Shown here: positions 35,696 through 46,657 of the stretch, one piece after another
Position numbering within the stretch: the first letter of the stretch is position 1
Layout: every line of letters starts with the position of its first letter
Source: Fallopia convolvulus
Taxonomy: Eukaryota; Streptophyta; Magnoliopsida; Caryophyllales; Polygonaceae
Direction of reading: 5' to 3'
Assembly: GCA_964016875.1 (NCBI GenBank)
Contig: OZ024726.1
Coordinates: forward strand, 50,704,825 to 50,768,824
Length of the DNA: 64,000 nucleotides
Program-made: the position numbers and the translations under genes
The notes under the pieces: model-generated
The model's input: only the letters and a program-made list of their open reading frames with translations
Told to the model about the DNA's origin: nothing
Databases searched by the model: none

Positions 35696-36066
35696 ATGCT
35701 TATTTTACACTTAAAGAAGTATAGACATATCACATATGGTGCAAAACTGCAAATGAAGGATTGCTTCAATATATATTTTCTTTTGCATATAGTAAGAAAG
35801 TCCGAGTGTGTGAGTGTGTTTGGTAATTAGGATTAGAAGCCGTGATATGACAGTTTGTAAAGTAAACGCTGCAAAACAGAGCATTTCATCAAATTCACAA
35901 ATTTATCAAACATGCAAAAGAGTCTTTTTACAATTTGTTAAAAAGAAGCAGATAGAAAAGCATGGCCCAAGTGTAGAGTCAAGACAGCTGAGCCCACCAT
36001 CATACGGTCATGATTGAGTACCACCATCCCCAATCCTCACATCTCAACCGCCAATCCTACAATGAA
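35696..36066 (-). other. Likely 3' UTR of the C2-domain gene
   Basis: The stretch between the LINE end and the C2 gene stop has no gene of its own. It probably holds the 3' UTR of the minus-strand C2 gene. Confidence 0.4.
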
Positions 36067-36957
36067 TCACAACCGTTTGATTTGCTCCGATGAACACACA
36101 ACCCTGAAATTCTCATCAGAAGGACTGATGTGTATCTTCCTTGGAAGACCTAGCCAGCACAGGATCCCACCACCTGCACAGTCAATTTGGTTCAATTCCT
36201 GGCCGTTCATCTCTCTCAAGATCCTCGGCGACGCAGCCGCGGACGCCGCGGACGAGGTCGAAGTCGTCGATTCCCCGCCGTCGGACATCTCGGTAAACTC
36301 GCTGCCGATAGATTCGTCAACGGAGGAATCCTCTCCGGTCTCCGACTTCCCCGCGCTCTTGCACTGCTGGCGATGCTTCCTCCGATTACTCGCTCTCTTC
36401 CCCATCAGATCGTGGTATCCAATCGCAGTCAATCCGGCGAGGGAACCGAAGTCGGAAGCTTCAACCACCACGGCTGCGACGTTGAGAATGCCTTGAAATC
36501 TGCCGGAGGGGCGCCGGATCTGAAACGCGCCGAACGCCGGGGTTCGGTTCCCGAGGAGTCGGAGGTCAGGAGACGAAGATGAGATTGATGGTAGGGCGGA
36601 GGGGGAGGACCGGGAGGCGGAGGCGGTGGGCAAGAATCCGCTGCGAGGGAGGAAATTGCTGAGGAGGATCCGGACGGATCCGAGAAGAGGATCTTTGAGG
36701 ATACCGACGCCGAATATCTCGACGGTGATGGCGGAGGTTTCTCCGGCGAGAAAGGATGGTGAGACGCGGAAGAGGAACTTGTCGTTCCAGGTAGGGTTTT
36801 CGAACCCGACCCGGTCGATTCGGGTACGGAGCTTGGTGGCAGGTTGGATCCAGGCGACGGCGAAGGTTTGGAGGCGGCGCATGTTGGAGGAGAAGGGAGA
36901 TTTGAGTCCCTGCGCGGAGATCAAGGTGAGCTCCAAGAGATGACGATCGTCCTCCAT
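36067..36957 (-). CDS. C2-domain protein, plant-specific, intronless
   Basis: One uninterrupted frame of 296 residues begins MEDDRHLLELTLISAQGLKS. Residues about 7-115 form a C2 domain: LELTLISAQGL opens it, AVAWIQPATKLRTRID and NPTWNDKFLF follow, then SAITVEIFGVG and a closing LGSVRILLSNF. Residues about 140-185 carry a conserved stretch (AFQIRRPSGRFQGILNVAA) known from plant proteins of this group. A Ser/Thr-rich, low-complexity segment at 205-250 and a conserved tail (GGGILCWLGLPRKIHISPSD) end the protein. C2 domains bind membranes, often with calcium, but the acidic calcium-binding loops are not obvious here. GC-rich codon use differs from the transposon-rich surroundings. The role is unknown. 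Confidence 0.85.
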   Translation of the reverse strand: MEDDRHLLELTLISAQGLKSPFSSNMRRLQTFAVAWIQPATKLRTRIDRVGFENPTWNDKFLFRVSPSFLAGETSAITVEIFGVGILKDPLLGSVRILLSNFLPRSGFLPTASASRSSPSALPSISSSSPDLRLLGNRTPAFGAFQIRRPSGRFQGILNVAAVVVEASDFGSLAGLTAIGYHDLMGKRASNRRKHRQQCKSAGKSETGEDSSVDESIGSEFTEMSDGGESTTSTSSAASAAASPRILREMNGQELNQIDCAGGGILCWLGLPRKIHISPSDENFRVVCSSEQIKRL

Positions 36958-37400
36958 GGTTTGTTTCCCAAGAAACCTTGTCTGGTTCGATCTTCTTCTT
37001 GTATTGGGTTCCCCTGGGAGGGGACTGCCGACTGGGAGAATGTGTATTCCCCGGTAGAGTAAATTAGGGTTCCGGCAAGATGTACATTTAAGATTGCAAG
37101 AGAGGAAGGGGGACAGCTGTTATGCAAGAACTGTGATCGGGCGCATTGGTGGAGAAGAGGAATGTAACAGCGCCAACTGGCTACTTGTTGTCGTGTGTTT
37201 GCAATAAAATGAATATTGGCGCTTACATTTATTTTATTTTTTTAGAATTAGGATGTGTTTCGGTGGATTTTACGCGTGTGGTATTTTTCATCGAATATCC
37301 GTATGATTTTAGAAAATATTTGTGTAACTTGAACAAAATAAAGTTCAATCACACTCACACCCTAAAAAAATAACGATTTTTTTTCCACCCAAAAAACAAA
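36958..37400 (-). promoter_or_regulatory. Upstream region of the C2-domain gene
   Basis: About 170 bases of moderately GC-rich leader-like DNA precede the ATG on the minus strand, followed by AT-rich DNA. No other gene is seen. No specific promoter element can be assigned. Confidence 0.35.
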
Positions 37401-37408
37401 AAAAATAA

Positions 37409-37594
37409 CGATTTTTCTAACCTATACTCCAAGGGCATAGGTTAAGACACTTGAAATGGAAAGATTTTGTTGATTTTTATTATATGGGGCAATTTAATTT
37501 TTTCTAATAGGGTTCATTTATTTCCATATAATGTTTTAGTTTCTTAAATAAAAATGCTTAACCTATGCCCTTAGGGCATAGGTTAGAAAAACCG
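37409..37594. mobile_element. Short foldback MITE
   Basis: A ~35-bp inverted repeat starts TTTTTCTAACCTAT at about 37412. Its complement (GGGCATAGGTTAGAAAAA) ends at about 37591. Each arm is itself palindromic (AACCTATGCCC...GGGCATAGGTT), so the whole can fold into nested hairpins. The interior is AT-rich, about 120 bp, and non-coding. Confidence 0.65.
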
Positions 37595-37598
37595 AAAA

Positions 37599-38867
37599 AA
37601 TAATAGTGGTGCGGTTGGGTTCCACCTGGGATTGGAACCTGCTGGCGCCTTACCTGCCTATCTCCATTAAGCAAGCTCTGCTTGCGTTTACTATAAGCCA
37701 AGATTTGCTTGATAAAGATCGCTTTTATTGGAGCTCTACACCCTCTGGTATTTTCTCAACAAAATCGGCCATGAAGATTGCCCGAACTCAATCTCCATCG
37801 CCTTCCCCTCCTGCTGTCAACTGGCGTCTGGTGTGGCAAATCCCGGTGTAACACAGAGTCAGAAATTTTGTTTATTTGCTGCTCAATAACAGTTTGACGT
37901 GCAACTCCAACAGATACCGTCGGCACCTGGCTAATTCCCCAGCTTGTCCCCGTTGCAATTTGGAAGAAACTGAAGTGCATCTACTTCGTGATTGCAACCC
38001 TATTCATATGGTTTGGCTCGCATTATTTGGTAATTCAGCACCTAACTAGTTTTTTGATCTTAATTTGACTGAATGGGTCGTTTCGAACATAAAAGCTGGA
38101 GACAAATCCGCTACCACTTTTGCTAATATGATTTGGTACACATGAAAATGTCGTAATTCCATTATGTTTAATGACAATGATTTGGTTGACACTCTATCTT
38201 CTATAGTTGTGAACATAACTGATGTTTCTGGAGCTGCAAGGATAAAATCAGCTTGAATGGAGCGTCTCCTACTGAACCATCAGTTTGTGTTACAAAGACT
38301 TGGACGGCACCTGCATATGGCTGGGTCAAGCTCAACATTGATGGTGTATCGAAGGGCAATCCCGGTCTGGCCGGTGGTGGTGGATTGTTTAGGGATCACG
38401 CAGGTGAGTTTCTCCATGGCTTTACATTTATTTGTGGTCGTTGCTCGGCCCTAAGAGCTGAATTGTGGGCACTTTTCTATGGAATTAAAGAAGGGATCTC
38501 TCTTGGATTCACCCATTTGCTTGTTGAGTCTGATTCTGCTAATGCTGTTAAATTGATGCACTCGCCTCTGCCTATTGCTCACCCTGATTTCCTTCTTATA
38601 CACCAATGCCAGAAGCTATTGGAGGACACTGGTGCAACTATCCAGGTTCAGCATATACCTCGAACCGCTAATAATGCTGCAGATCACCTAGCTAATATTT
38701 CCTTAGTTAACAGTTTAAGTTTCAATAATTTCACTGAACCACCGATGTCTTTGGTTGGTGTTATGTCTAATGATTTAGTTCACTTGATGTAAACTCTTAT
38801 GTTAAGTTTTTAATATATTCTGGGCTATGCCCCTCCCTTCTGATAAAAAATAATAATAATAGTGGTG
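37599..38867 (+). mobile_element. 5'-truncated LINE with 13-bp target duplication
   Basis: The direct repeat AATAATAGTGGTG (37599-37611 and 38855-38867) flanks an insert beginning inside the zinc-finger region (WDWNLLAPYLP, FYWSSTPSGIFS). It continues through a frame break to an RNase H domain (residues in 38253-38792: VKLNIDGVSKGNPG, GGGLFRDHAG, LRAELWALFYGIK, VESDSANAVKL, HIPRTANNAADHLAN). It ends in an A-rich (TAA)n tail at 38845-38854. The RNase H active-site acids (D, E, D) are present. The reverse transcriptase is absent. Confidence 0.85.
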
Positions 38868-38869
38868 TA

Positions 38870-40700
38870 GAAATGGATTAAACTTTTTATAATGAAATGT
38901 GTAAGTTTATTGCTAAAAATAAACGGTATGGTCGAAATCTGATTCAAATTAAGTTTTTATTCGCATTATGGAAGGCAAATACAATTTCCCATGAAGGTGG
39001 TGCAACGTTAATAAAAGCGAACTTGAGCTCTAAACCACTACATTTAGTGCAAAGATTTATGTTATCTGACCGTGTCACCACTAATCTAGATAGAATTAAT
39101 CGGGAATTTCTTTGGAATAAAGATGGACATCATAAACCACTTATTGGGTGGGAGAAAGTATGTAGAACACAAAAAGAGGGTGGTTTAGGCATAAGAAATT
39201 CTAAAGAAATGAATCGGGCATTACAGGTGAAATTAATATGGAAAATTATGGCTGAATCGAATAACATTTGGGTCCGAGTTGTTAATGAAAAATACCTACG
39301 AGGCACACATGTTCTTAACTATATCCCTAAGAAAATGTGCTCATGGCAAAGGAGAAATCTCATGGGATTAAGAGACAACTTTTACAAAGGACTAATTTGG
39401 CAGCTAGAAAATGGGAATACTATTCGTTTCTGGAAAGATCCTTGGATACAAAACTTTGCAATACAAACAAGGATGAGCATCCCACAGACAGTTAACCCGA
39501 ACGAGAAAGTGCTAGAATATATTACACCGGAAAAAGTGGAATATATCGAAACTAACTCAAGTCCTACCGGGAAGTATAATCACAAAAATTTGCAACATAC
39601 CTATCACAAAGAATGAATACATGACCGTTTATACTGGTAGTCGAGTACTGATGGATGGTTTACGACATAATCAACCATTAAAATTTTAACACAACAACGA
39701 AATCTGGAAACAAATAACTGGAAGTGGATTTGGAAAGTAATGTACCATCAAAAGCTAAAAACTTTATTTGGAGATTATGTTTTGACGGTTTACCAACGAA
39801 AATGAGATTGACAAAGAGTAAGATACTGGTTACACAAGAATGTCCGTTTTGCTCATATACTGGGGAAGACTCGATTCACCTATTTTTGAGATGCCCATAT
39901 TCTGTACAAATAACGTCAAGAATATATTTAATATTGTATGAGCAACTAATATCTGACATGGATACTAAGAATATACAAATAAAGGACATTCTATATAAGC
40001 TATACGAAAGTCTAGATAAAAAGGACTTGGCTATAATACTAATGGGATGGTGGTCAATATGGTATAACACAAACAAAACCATATTTGATGGACAAAATGT
40101 CATTTCGGACTTGTATCGGTTTAATATTGAACAAAGGAGAAATTGGGAGAAGGCTAATCAAGAACAAACAGAATCGGAAATCTATAGTGTGAGAAGGGCA
40201 TCCACAAGAGGCAATAGACAACAACATAAATGGCAAAAGCCAAGACAAGCTTGGTGTAAACTAAACGCATATGCATTAAAAATGGAAAGTAAAGAAACTA
40301 TTATTAGAGCAGTGATTAGAAACAACAATGGGGAAGTTTTGAGAATATGCTCTCAAAAAATAGGCGACCAATCAATATTATGTGCTGAAGCTATGTTTCG
40401 GCATTAAGACAATATGTTTCGGCATTCGAAAACTAGAAATTGAGTGCGACAATCAAATGTTGATAAAGGCATTAAGACATGAGATTAGATGTCCATAGAA
40501 AATTGAAATGCTTGTAACAGATTTTTTTGATGCTTTGCACCTCGTTGGAGGATGTGGCCATCTCTTATATACATAAAAGCGCTAATTCTGTGGCAGATAA
40601 AATCGCAAAACTTGCCTTTTCATTCTCTCTTAGGGTCTTAGGCAACTACCCAGTAAAGCTTATTGCTCTCATTCACCAGGATGCTCTTGGTATTGGGTAA
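38870..40700 (+). pseudogene. 5'-truncated LINE: RT thumb, zinc finger and RNase H remnant
   Basis: Frames at 38897-39616 and 39724-40407 read as the C-terminal half of a LINE ORF2: LWKANTISHEGGATLIKANL, DGHHKPLIGWEKVC, GGLGIRNSKEMNRALQ, the zinc finger CPFCSYTGEDSIHLFLRCP, then RNase H pieces to KLIALIHQDALGIG at about 40700. An A-run at 40731-40738 may be the tail. It is of the same general family as the LINEs at 57-64 kb (shared WKANxxSxEG...TLIKANLS). Frame breaks show it is dead. Confidence 0.8.
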
Positions 40701-40949
40701 TTGATCCACTTACCAAACTATTACCGGATCAAAAAAAATTTAAGAGTTTATGGTTCCATATATATTTCGATGCATAATAATATAAGTAGCCAATTTGAGC
40801 ACATTTTAAACACAAAAACTCAACATTTGAAGATATACTCTTCTATTTCTAAAAAAGGCCCATCAACGTTTTTTGTTAGCAACCTAAAATAGGCCCATCT
40901 ATTTCTAAATTTCATCAATTTCCTAAATCGGCCCATCAATGTTCACCAA

Positions 40950-41570
40950 CTAAACACGGGGAGAGAAAGAGGGGTCTTGACTGAATTTAAATTTCTTCTT
41001 GTTTGTAAAGCCTGTGAAGATAATCTTTAGTTGAGTTTCTACATTGCAGGAGTGCTTCTTGTATAGTCGAGTTACTAGTAAACCACAAGAGTTATTCCTC
41101 CTCAGCCCTTGTTGAATCAACTTGGCACACGCCAAGTGCCAAACACACCTCCCTAGTGCTAATCCACCCAATGATGCCCCAACTCCACACACAATGCCCT
41201 TCATAGAAGTGACACAATTAAGCTTAATACACTTCGTCTTTGGATGTCGTCAAAACAATACTTGTACCTACCTTGTTGTCTCCAAACCCATATTGGGTTT
41301 ATTTGCCTCCAAAAACTCGTGTAGCAATCCCAAAATGTACTCAATCAACTCATCGGGAAAAGCCTCCTCACTAGTGAACATAATCTTGTTACGAGCACCC
41401 AATAACCCCAACAATGGACTGCCCAATACTACTGCTCCTTCACCCCGAGAACAAACCACATTCGAAGCCAAAACCAAGGAAAGAGAAGACAGAGATTCAT
41501 TTTCAAATTTGTCGTGTCAGCTTACACACAATCAATGGGTGAAGACCATTCCATAAAAACAACACAAAAA
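40950..41570 (-). pseudogene. LINE zinc-finger / RNase H remnant
   Basis: On the minus strand, 41477-41268 reads ARNKIMFTSEEAFPDELIEY, like the WxxRNKxxF segment before LINE RNase H domains. 41215-40950 reads KLNCVTSMKGIVCGVGASLG, like the first strand of that domain. Later parts are frame-shifted. The identification rests on these two short matches and is tentative. Confidence 0.45.
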
Positions 41571-41602
41571 ATGGGAGTATCAAACACAACTCTATTGGCC
41601 AT

Positions 41603-42149
41603 TGTTTTGGGCAGGATAATCGCACTAACGCGTTACCTGCTATAATATGGGAAATCCTAACCAAAAAACAATTGCAACACGTTATGAACTATGGACAAGA
41701 TGTAGAATTAAGTAAAGAATATAAGAAATAAGAGCAAGTAAGTTGTAATGTGTAGATTATGATCGTAGTGGTAGATGAATCTCTTGGAAATACAGATGAA
41801 TACTTGAGTGGAAGAGAACGAATGAGCAAAAATGGATTAAGCTTGGAAATTGACTTTGGGTATGATTGTCGATCCTCCCCTTCACCTCTGCTTCGTTCTG
41901 GTTTTATAGCTCTCCTTCTCTTCAAACCATTGGTGGAGCGTTTTTGCGTATCCCAGGAATCTCGCCACTAACATTAATGACATAGCCGTTGAGGAGGTTG
42001 TTTGTGCGATCTCCCCGAACCGAGATTTCCGCCATATCTTCTTTACCTTCATTACTCGACAGATCCTTTGGTTCTTTTTCGCTAATGGCTCGTGCCAATT
42101 TCTTTGGGCTCGTCGTGTCTTTTTGGGCTAAGTTTCAGTGAGCCCAACA
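41603..42149 (-). repeat. Ty3-gypsy 3' LTR
   Basis: 547-bp LTR, partner of 50953-51498, with TG...CA ends and the polypurine tract on its inner side. Confidence 0.9.
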
Positions 42150-42365
42150 ATACCCCCTCAAAAACTCGGGAAACTCCCTCCACCGCTTTTCTAGGGTTTT
42201 TGATTTTTTGCTCCTTGGAAGTTGTAGTGCGTAAAGTCATGTCCCATCAATCTGTATTTATAGTAGTTATGATGGCCTCCAAGACTCCAACCATGCTTCT
42301 TGGTGTTCAGGTACGCTTCCTTCTATTTTGCTTCTTCATCTTCAACCTCTCTTCTTCCCTTCGTT

Positions 42366-44104
42366 ATGGCAACTTCTAGTTCCTCTTCTCTTTACTGTCT
42401 TGAAGCCACCATTCCTCCCTCTCTGACCTCTTCCGGGTTCCTTACTTCCTATCATCAGAGGGACAGTACTTCGGAGGACCCACATATCTTCGCCTTCTCT
42501 GCAGGTTTCCCTCCACATGCAGAGGTGTTCTTTCCTCCCCCTGGTATCTATGCGGATTTCCATGCCGATGATTGGGTGTGCTTGTATGAGTACCCTTTTC
42601 GTATCGGCCACCGTTTTCCGTTTTCTCCTTTAATCGTCGATTTCTTGTCTACCCTCAATGTTTATCCAGGGCAATTACTTCCCCAAGTTTGGAGACTTCT
42701 TCTTTCCGTTGACCGATTGTGTTCTTCCCAAGGTCTTCGTTTCAAAGTTGCCGACTTTTTCTTGAATTACCGTCTGTCTAAAGGTGGCCCTGGCCGTTTA
42801 ACTTTGAAAACCTTCACAAATAAATCCGACTTAGTCTTCAACATATCGAAATCTGACCGGGGTTGGGCTGATAAGTTATTCTTCGTGAGATTGTCTTCCC
42901 TGAGAATCGATGCGTCTTTCCTGAAAAGTCATTGGCGGTCAACAGGTAGTGTTTCCCTCTTGTACTCTTTGATCCTTATTCGAATCTAACCTCTGGTTGT
43001 TGTTTGTTGTTTTTGTTTTTGTGCAGAGAATCTTGCTACTCCTAAACCCCGCAAGGTGTCATCCCAAGTCATTTCTCACACCGAGGCTCTTCCATTGGAA
43101 GATAGATCGTACCCTGAGTTAGTAAAAACATGTTTCGTTGAACCTGAAGATACCGAGATGTCGAGTAAGAGCCTCCTTCTTCTTCTTCCTTGCTTCAGCG
43201 TCTTTATCTTCTACTAACCCAGTTACTTCATGCTGTCAGGTTCTAGAACCATCAGATCTACTGCTGCACTATCAACCTTGGAAAGGGTCGAAGCCAGGAA
43301 GAAAAGGAAAGCGGAGACGGCTTCTACTACAGATACGTCTTTGGCAGTGGCTCTGCCTCCCAAGATCACAAACGACTCTCCCAAGGCCTCTTTGTCAAAG
43401 AAGGATGTCTCTTCCCGAATGACGGACCTCCCCATCACTATGATGTCCTTGGACATGGACGCGGGAAAATGTCTGAAATCTCTAACGCCGCTTCAAGTGA
43501 ACTGTCTTCGGGATTCAGAACACCGGTCCACTTTTCCTGATTTCTTTGGCGAAATACTAGCGGCTCAGTGGCAGGCATTCACTAACGTTCCTCATCTTTT
43601 TTGTTAATACTCTCGGTTCCTGATGTTTCGATACTTGTTGTCCAAGGTCTCCAACTTGCTCTTGCAGCTTTTGACGCCTTCAAGGACTACCCCGAGCAGT
43701 TGGCTCAGAGTAAGACCAACATGCAACTTGAGAAGGATAAGTCGGTCATCTTGGGGCAGGAGAAGAAGGCTTTGGAGAAGACGATCGTTGATCTGCAGAG
43801 TGCCCTCGAGAGAGCTCTTGAGGAATCCAAGGCGTGGGAGGAAAGGTTCATGGAAGCATCGAAGAAGAGTGCTGCTCTTGCTCAAGAGGTTGAGGATACG
43901 GCTGACTACTGGTCACTCAGAGCTCGTGTCGAGACGATAGAGGAGTTTGCTGCTGGGAAACACTCTTCCTGGGACGTTGTGAAGGAGAGAGAGCAGTTCG
44001 AGAACTTGTTCCCTGACGAAGCTAGCGCATCCAAGAAACACTCTCTTATCGACGAGATTTCACAAGTTGCCAAAGAAGTGGCCCAGGTCGAGATGGACAA
44101 CTAG
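42366..44104 (+). CDS. Antisense spliced gene of the Tat element (putative gypsy-type transposon protein, PF04195-like)
   Basis: This plus-strand gene runs opposite to gag-pol, next to the 3' LTR. Exon 1 (42366-42945) starts MATSSSSSLYC and contains WVCLYEYPFRIGHRFPFSP and VYPGQLLPQVWRLL. It splices (GT 42946, AG 43026) to 43027-43164. That splices to an exon from 43240 with a basic EARKKRKAE segment. A further junction near 43590-43670 leads to a coiled-coil-like end (EKDKSVILGQEKKALEKTI, ALERALEESKAWEERF) that stops at 44104. Phases at the first two junctions fit. The N-terminal part resembles the plant gypsy-associated family Pfam calls Transposase_28, whose role is unknown. Antisense extra genes at this place are known from Tat elements. 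The gene seems open throughout. Confidence 0.65.
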
Positions 44105-44788
44105 AAGCCAGCCGAAAAAATCTCCAAGGAATAATTCCCTTTCACTTCTTTTATTTCTCGGACTCTTATCCTAACCCCAGTATGTTGGGGCTTCAAAACT
44201 TTGTGTTTTGTTTCGGTCGCTTGTTGTAGGGCCTGAATGTGGACAACTTTGTACCTCGTGATGGTTTTGGGGGTTTATGTTTATTTTGATAATGTTTTAG
44301 TAGTTGCTATGGCCTTGGATCTGTGTTTGTCTTTTTTGCAGGTAGAACAGGTTCACTGCTAGAGAATGAAGATCAACGCGTTTGTGAAAAATCGACTTGT
44401 TTAAGATGTGTACTTGTATTTTAACGAAAAACTTTTCGTTGTATAGTGCTTTCTATGTAAGATGCAGAGGGAGAGAGAAAATAATGTATTTGTCTGAAAG
44501 TAAATATTGGTTATGAAATTGTGAATCGTATTACAGATATTTGGTGAAACTCCTCTTGCTCTAGAGCCTTTGTTACACGTTCTCGTCTTTTGCATCTTTT
44601 TGACTAGTCGTTGTGTGCACAGCGTTGCCTGATCATAAGGCTAGGGCCTATGTTTTGGCCTGTAACGTCACAAGACGTCCCTTGTTAGTTTTCTCGAAAC
44701 CGTTGTTGTCTCATGTATGTATGAAGATATAATGATATAGTGAAAAGAAAAAAGTTTGTGAAGTATACCTTATCATGATTCGTGCATT

Positions 44789-46657
44789 CTAAAAGTGATA
44801 CAACTTTAAGTTCATCGCGTTCCAACTCCTGGGGATTGTCTTCCCATCTTGTGAGATCAACTCGTAGGCTCGTTGTCCTACGATTTTCGTGATCTGATAT
44901 GGTCCTTCCCAATTTTCTCCCAACTTGCCAGCATTCAATTCCTGCGTGTTTTGAAAGACTTTTCTCAATACCCAATCTCCCACTTGGAATGTCTTTGCGT
45001 TAACGCGTTTGTTATAACTCCGAGCTACCCCCTGTCTATATGCTGCCATACGAACTGATGCCTCATCCCGCAACTCGTCTACCGTGTCTAGATGGTGTAA
45101 CAAGTTAGGTAGGTTTGATTCGTCGGTAGTAAGTCCATATCGAACCGTGGGAAAAGTTACTTCTACTGGTAACACGGATTCCCATCCATAAACTAAGGAA
45201 AAAGGTGTATGGCCTGTGGCAGTCTTAGGAGTTGTTCGATCTGACCACAAAATAAGGGGTAACTCATCTGCCCATTTCCCCTTTGCCTCTTTGAGTCGCT
45301 TCTTCAAGTTGTTGATGATCACTTTATTGCTTGCTTCTGCCTGACCATTGGCTTGAGGATAACGCGGTGTTGACATTACCAACTGGATGTTGTATTGCTG
45401 GCAAAATGATCTCATCTTGTCGCTGATGAACTGGGACCAGTTGTCGCATACTATAGTGGATGGTATTCCAAATCTACTCAGGATGTTTCTTTTTATGAAG
45501 GAGATGACCTGGGTATCTTTAACTTCTTTGAAGGCTTCGGCTTCGATCCATTTGGAGAAGTAGTCAGTCATTGCTAAAATGTAAACACGTTGCCCTGAAG
45601 CTGGAGGAAGCTTTCCCACGATATCCATTCCCCATTTCATGAATGGCCAAGGGGAAGTTATAGGATGTAACAACTCCGAAGGTTGATGTGGTATAGGTCC
45701 ATGACGCTGGCACGCGTCACACTTGCGGGCAAACTCCACTGCGTCTTTGTTCATAGTGGGCCAATAATAACTCATCATGCTCGCCTTCTTCGCCAAGTTG
45801 CGACCTCCTGTATGATTTTCGCATTCTCCATCATGTATATCTTGTAGCACCTTCTGTACCTCTTCTTCTTTTACACATCGGGCGTATATTCCTGACGACA
45901 TCCACTTAAACAAGATGTTATTCTTAATAGTGAAAGTGGAAGCTTTTACCTTAAGTCGTCGGGCTTCTTCCTTGTCGTCTGGCAAAACTCCATCTCGTAA
46001 CCACTTTAAATAAGGGGTTACACATGAATCGTCTTCATCAAAACCTCGAATCTCAAACATATCCGCCTCCTTGGTTATGGATGGTGCATCAAGGTACACG
46101 AAGGGTATCTTGTTGTATTCTCTTGGGTCGATTGCGGATCCGAGGTTGGCTAAGGCGTCCGCTTGCGTGTTGGCATCCCGGGGAACTTGCTTTATCTCAA
46201 AATGTTTGACATGTTTTACGATCTCTTGAACTTTTTCTAAGTACGCCTTCATCTTTGAATCCTTGGCAACATATGAGTTCGTAACTTGATTTACAATAAG
46301 TAACGAATCACAAATTACCTCAATTTCTTGTACATTCAAGTCCTTAGCAACGAGTAACCCTGCTATAAGCGCCTCATATTTTGCTTCATTGTTGGTAGCT
46401 TTGAATGTACATCGAATAGCTTGGGCTATCCTATCCCCATGTGGTGACTTCAGGACTACCCCCAATCCTACGCCAATCTGATTCGACGACCCGTCTGTAT
46501 GCATCAACCATTTGCCACTTCCCGTTACGTGCAGCACATCTTGGTCTTCTTGTTCTGAAGTGGTAGGAGTGAAGTCAACCACCAAATCTGCCAACGCTTG
46601 AGATTTCATTACTGTTCTTGGTTCGTACGTGATGTCGTAACCATTTAAGTGGATCAA
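44789..46657 (-). pseudogene. Tat pol: second RNase H and integrase
   Basis: A 622-residue open frame. The N-terminal part ends an RNase H connection region (YEPRTVMKSQALADLVVDFT). An additional RNase H domain follows (MHTDGSSNQIGVGLG, NNEAKYEALIAGL, VICDSLLIVNQV, DANTQADALANLGS). The integrase has the HHCC-type zinc region (HDGECENHTGG, CDACQRHGP), and the DDE core shows GMDIVGKLPP, IVCDNWSQF (normally CDNGxxF) and ANGQAEASNK. The end (NWEGPYQITKIV) is typical of gypsy integrases. It starts after a nonsense codon (TAA at about 46655) and is not a separate gene. Confidence 0.9.

Noticed and set aside
36014..36943. Plus-strand open frames over the C2 gene
   Set aside because: They are opposite-strand shadows of the 296-residue C2-domain protein and contain Arg/Gly-rich low-complexity translation.
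41122..41556. Plus-strand 144-residue protein
   Set aside because: No recognisable domain; the minus strand reads better as a LINE RNase H remnant.
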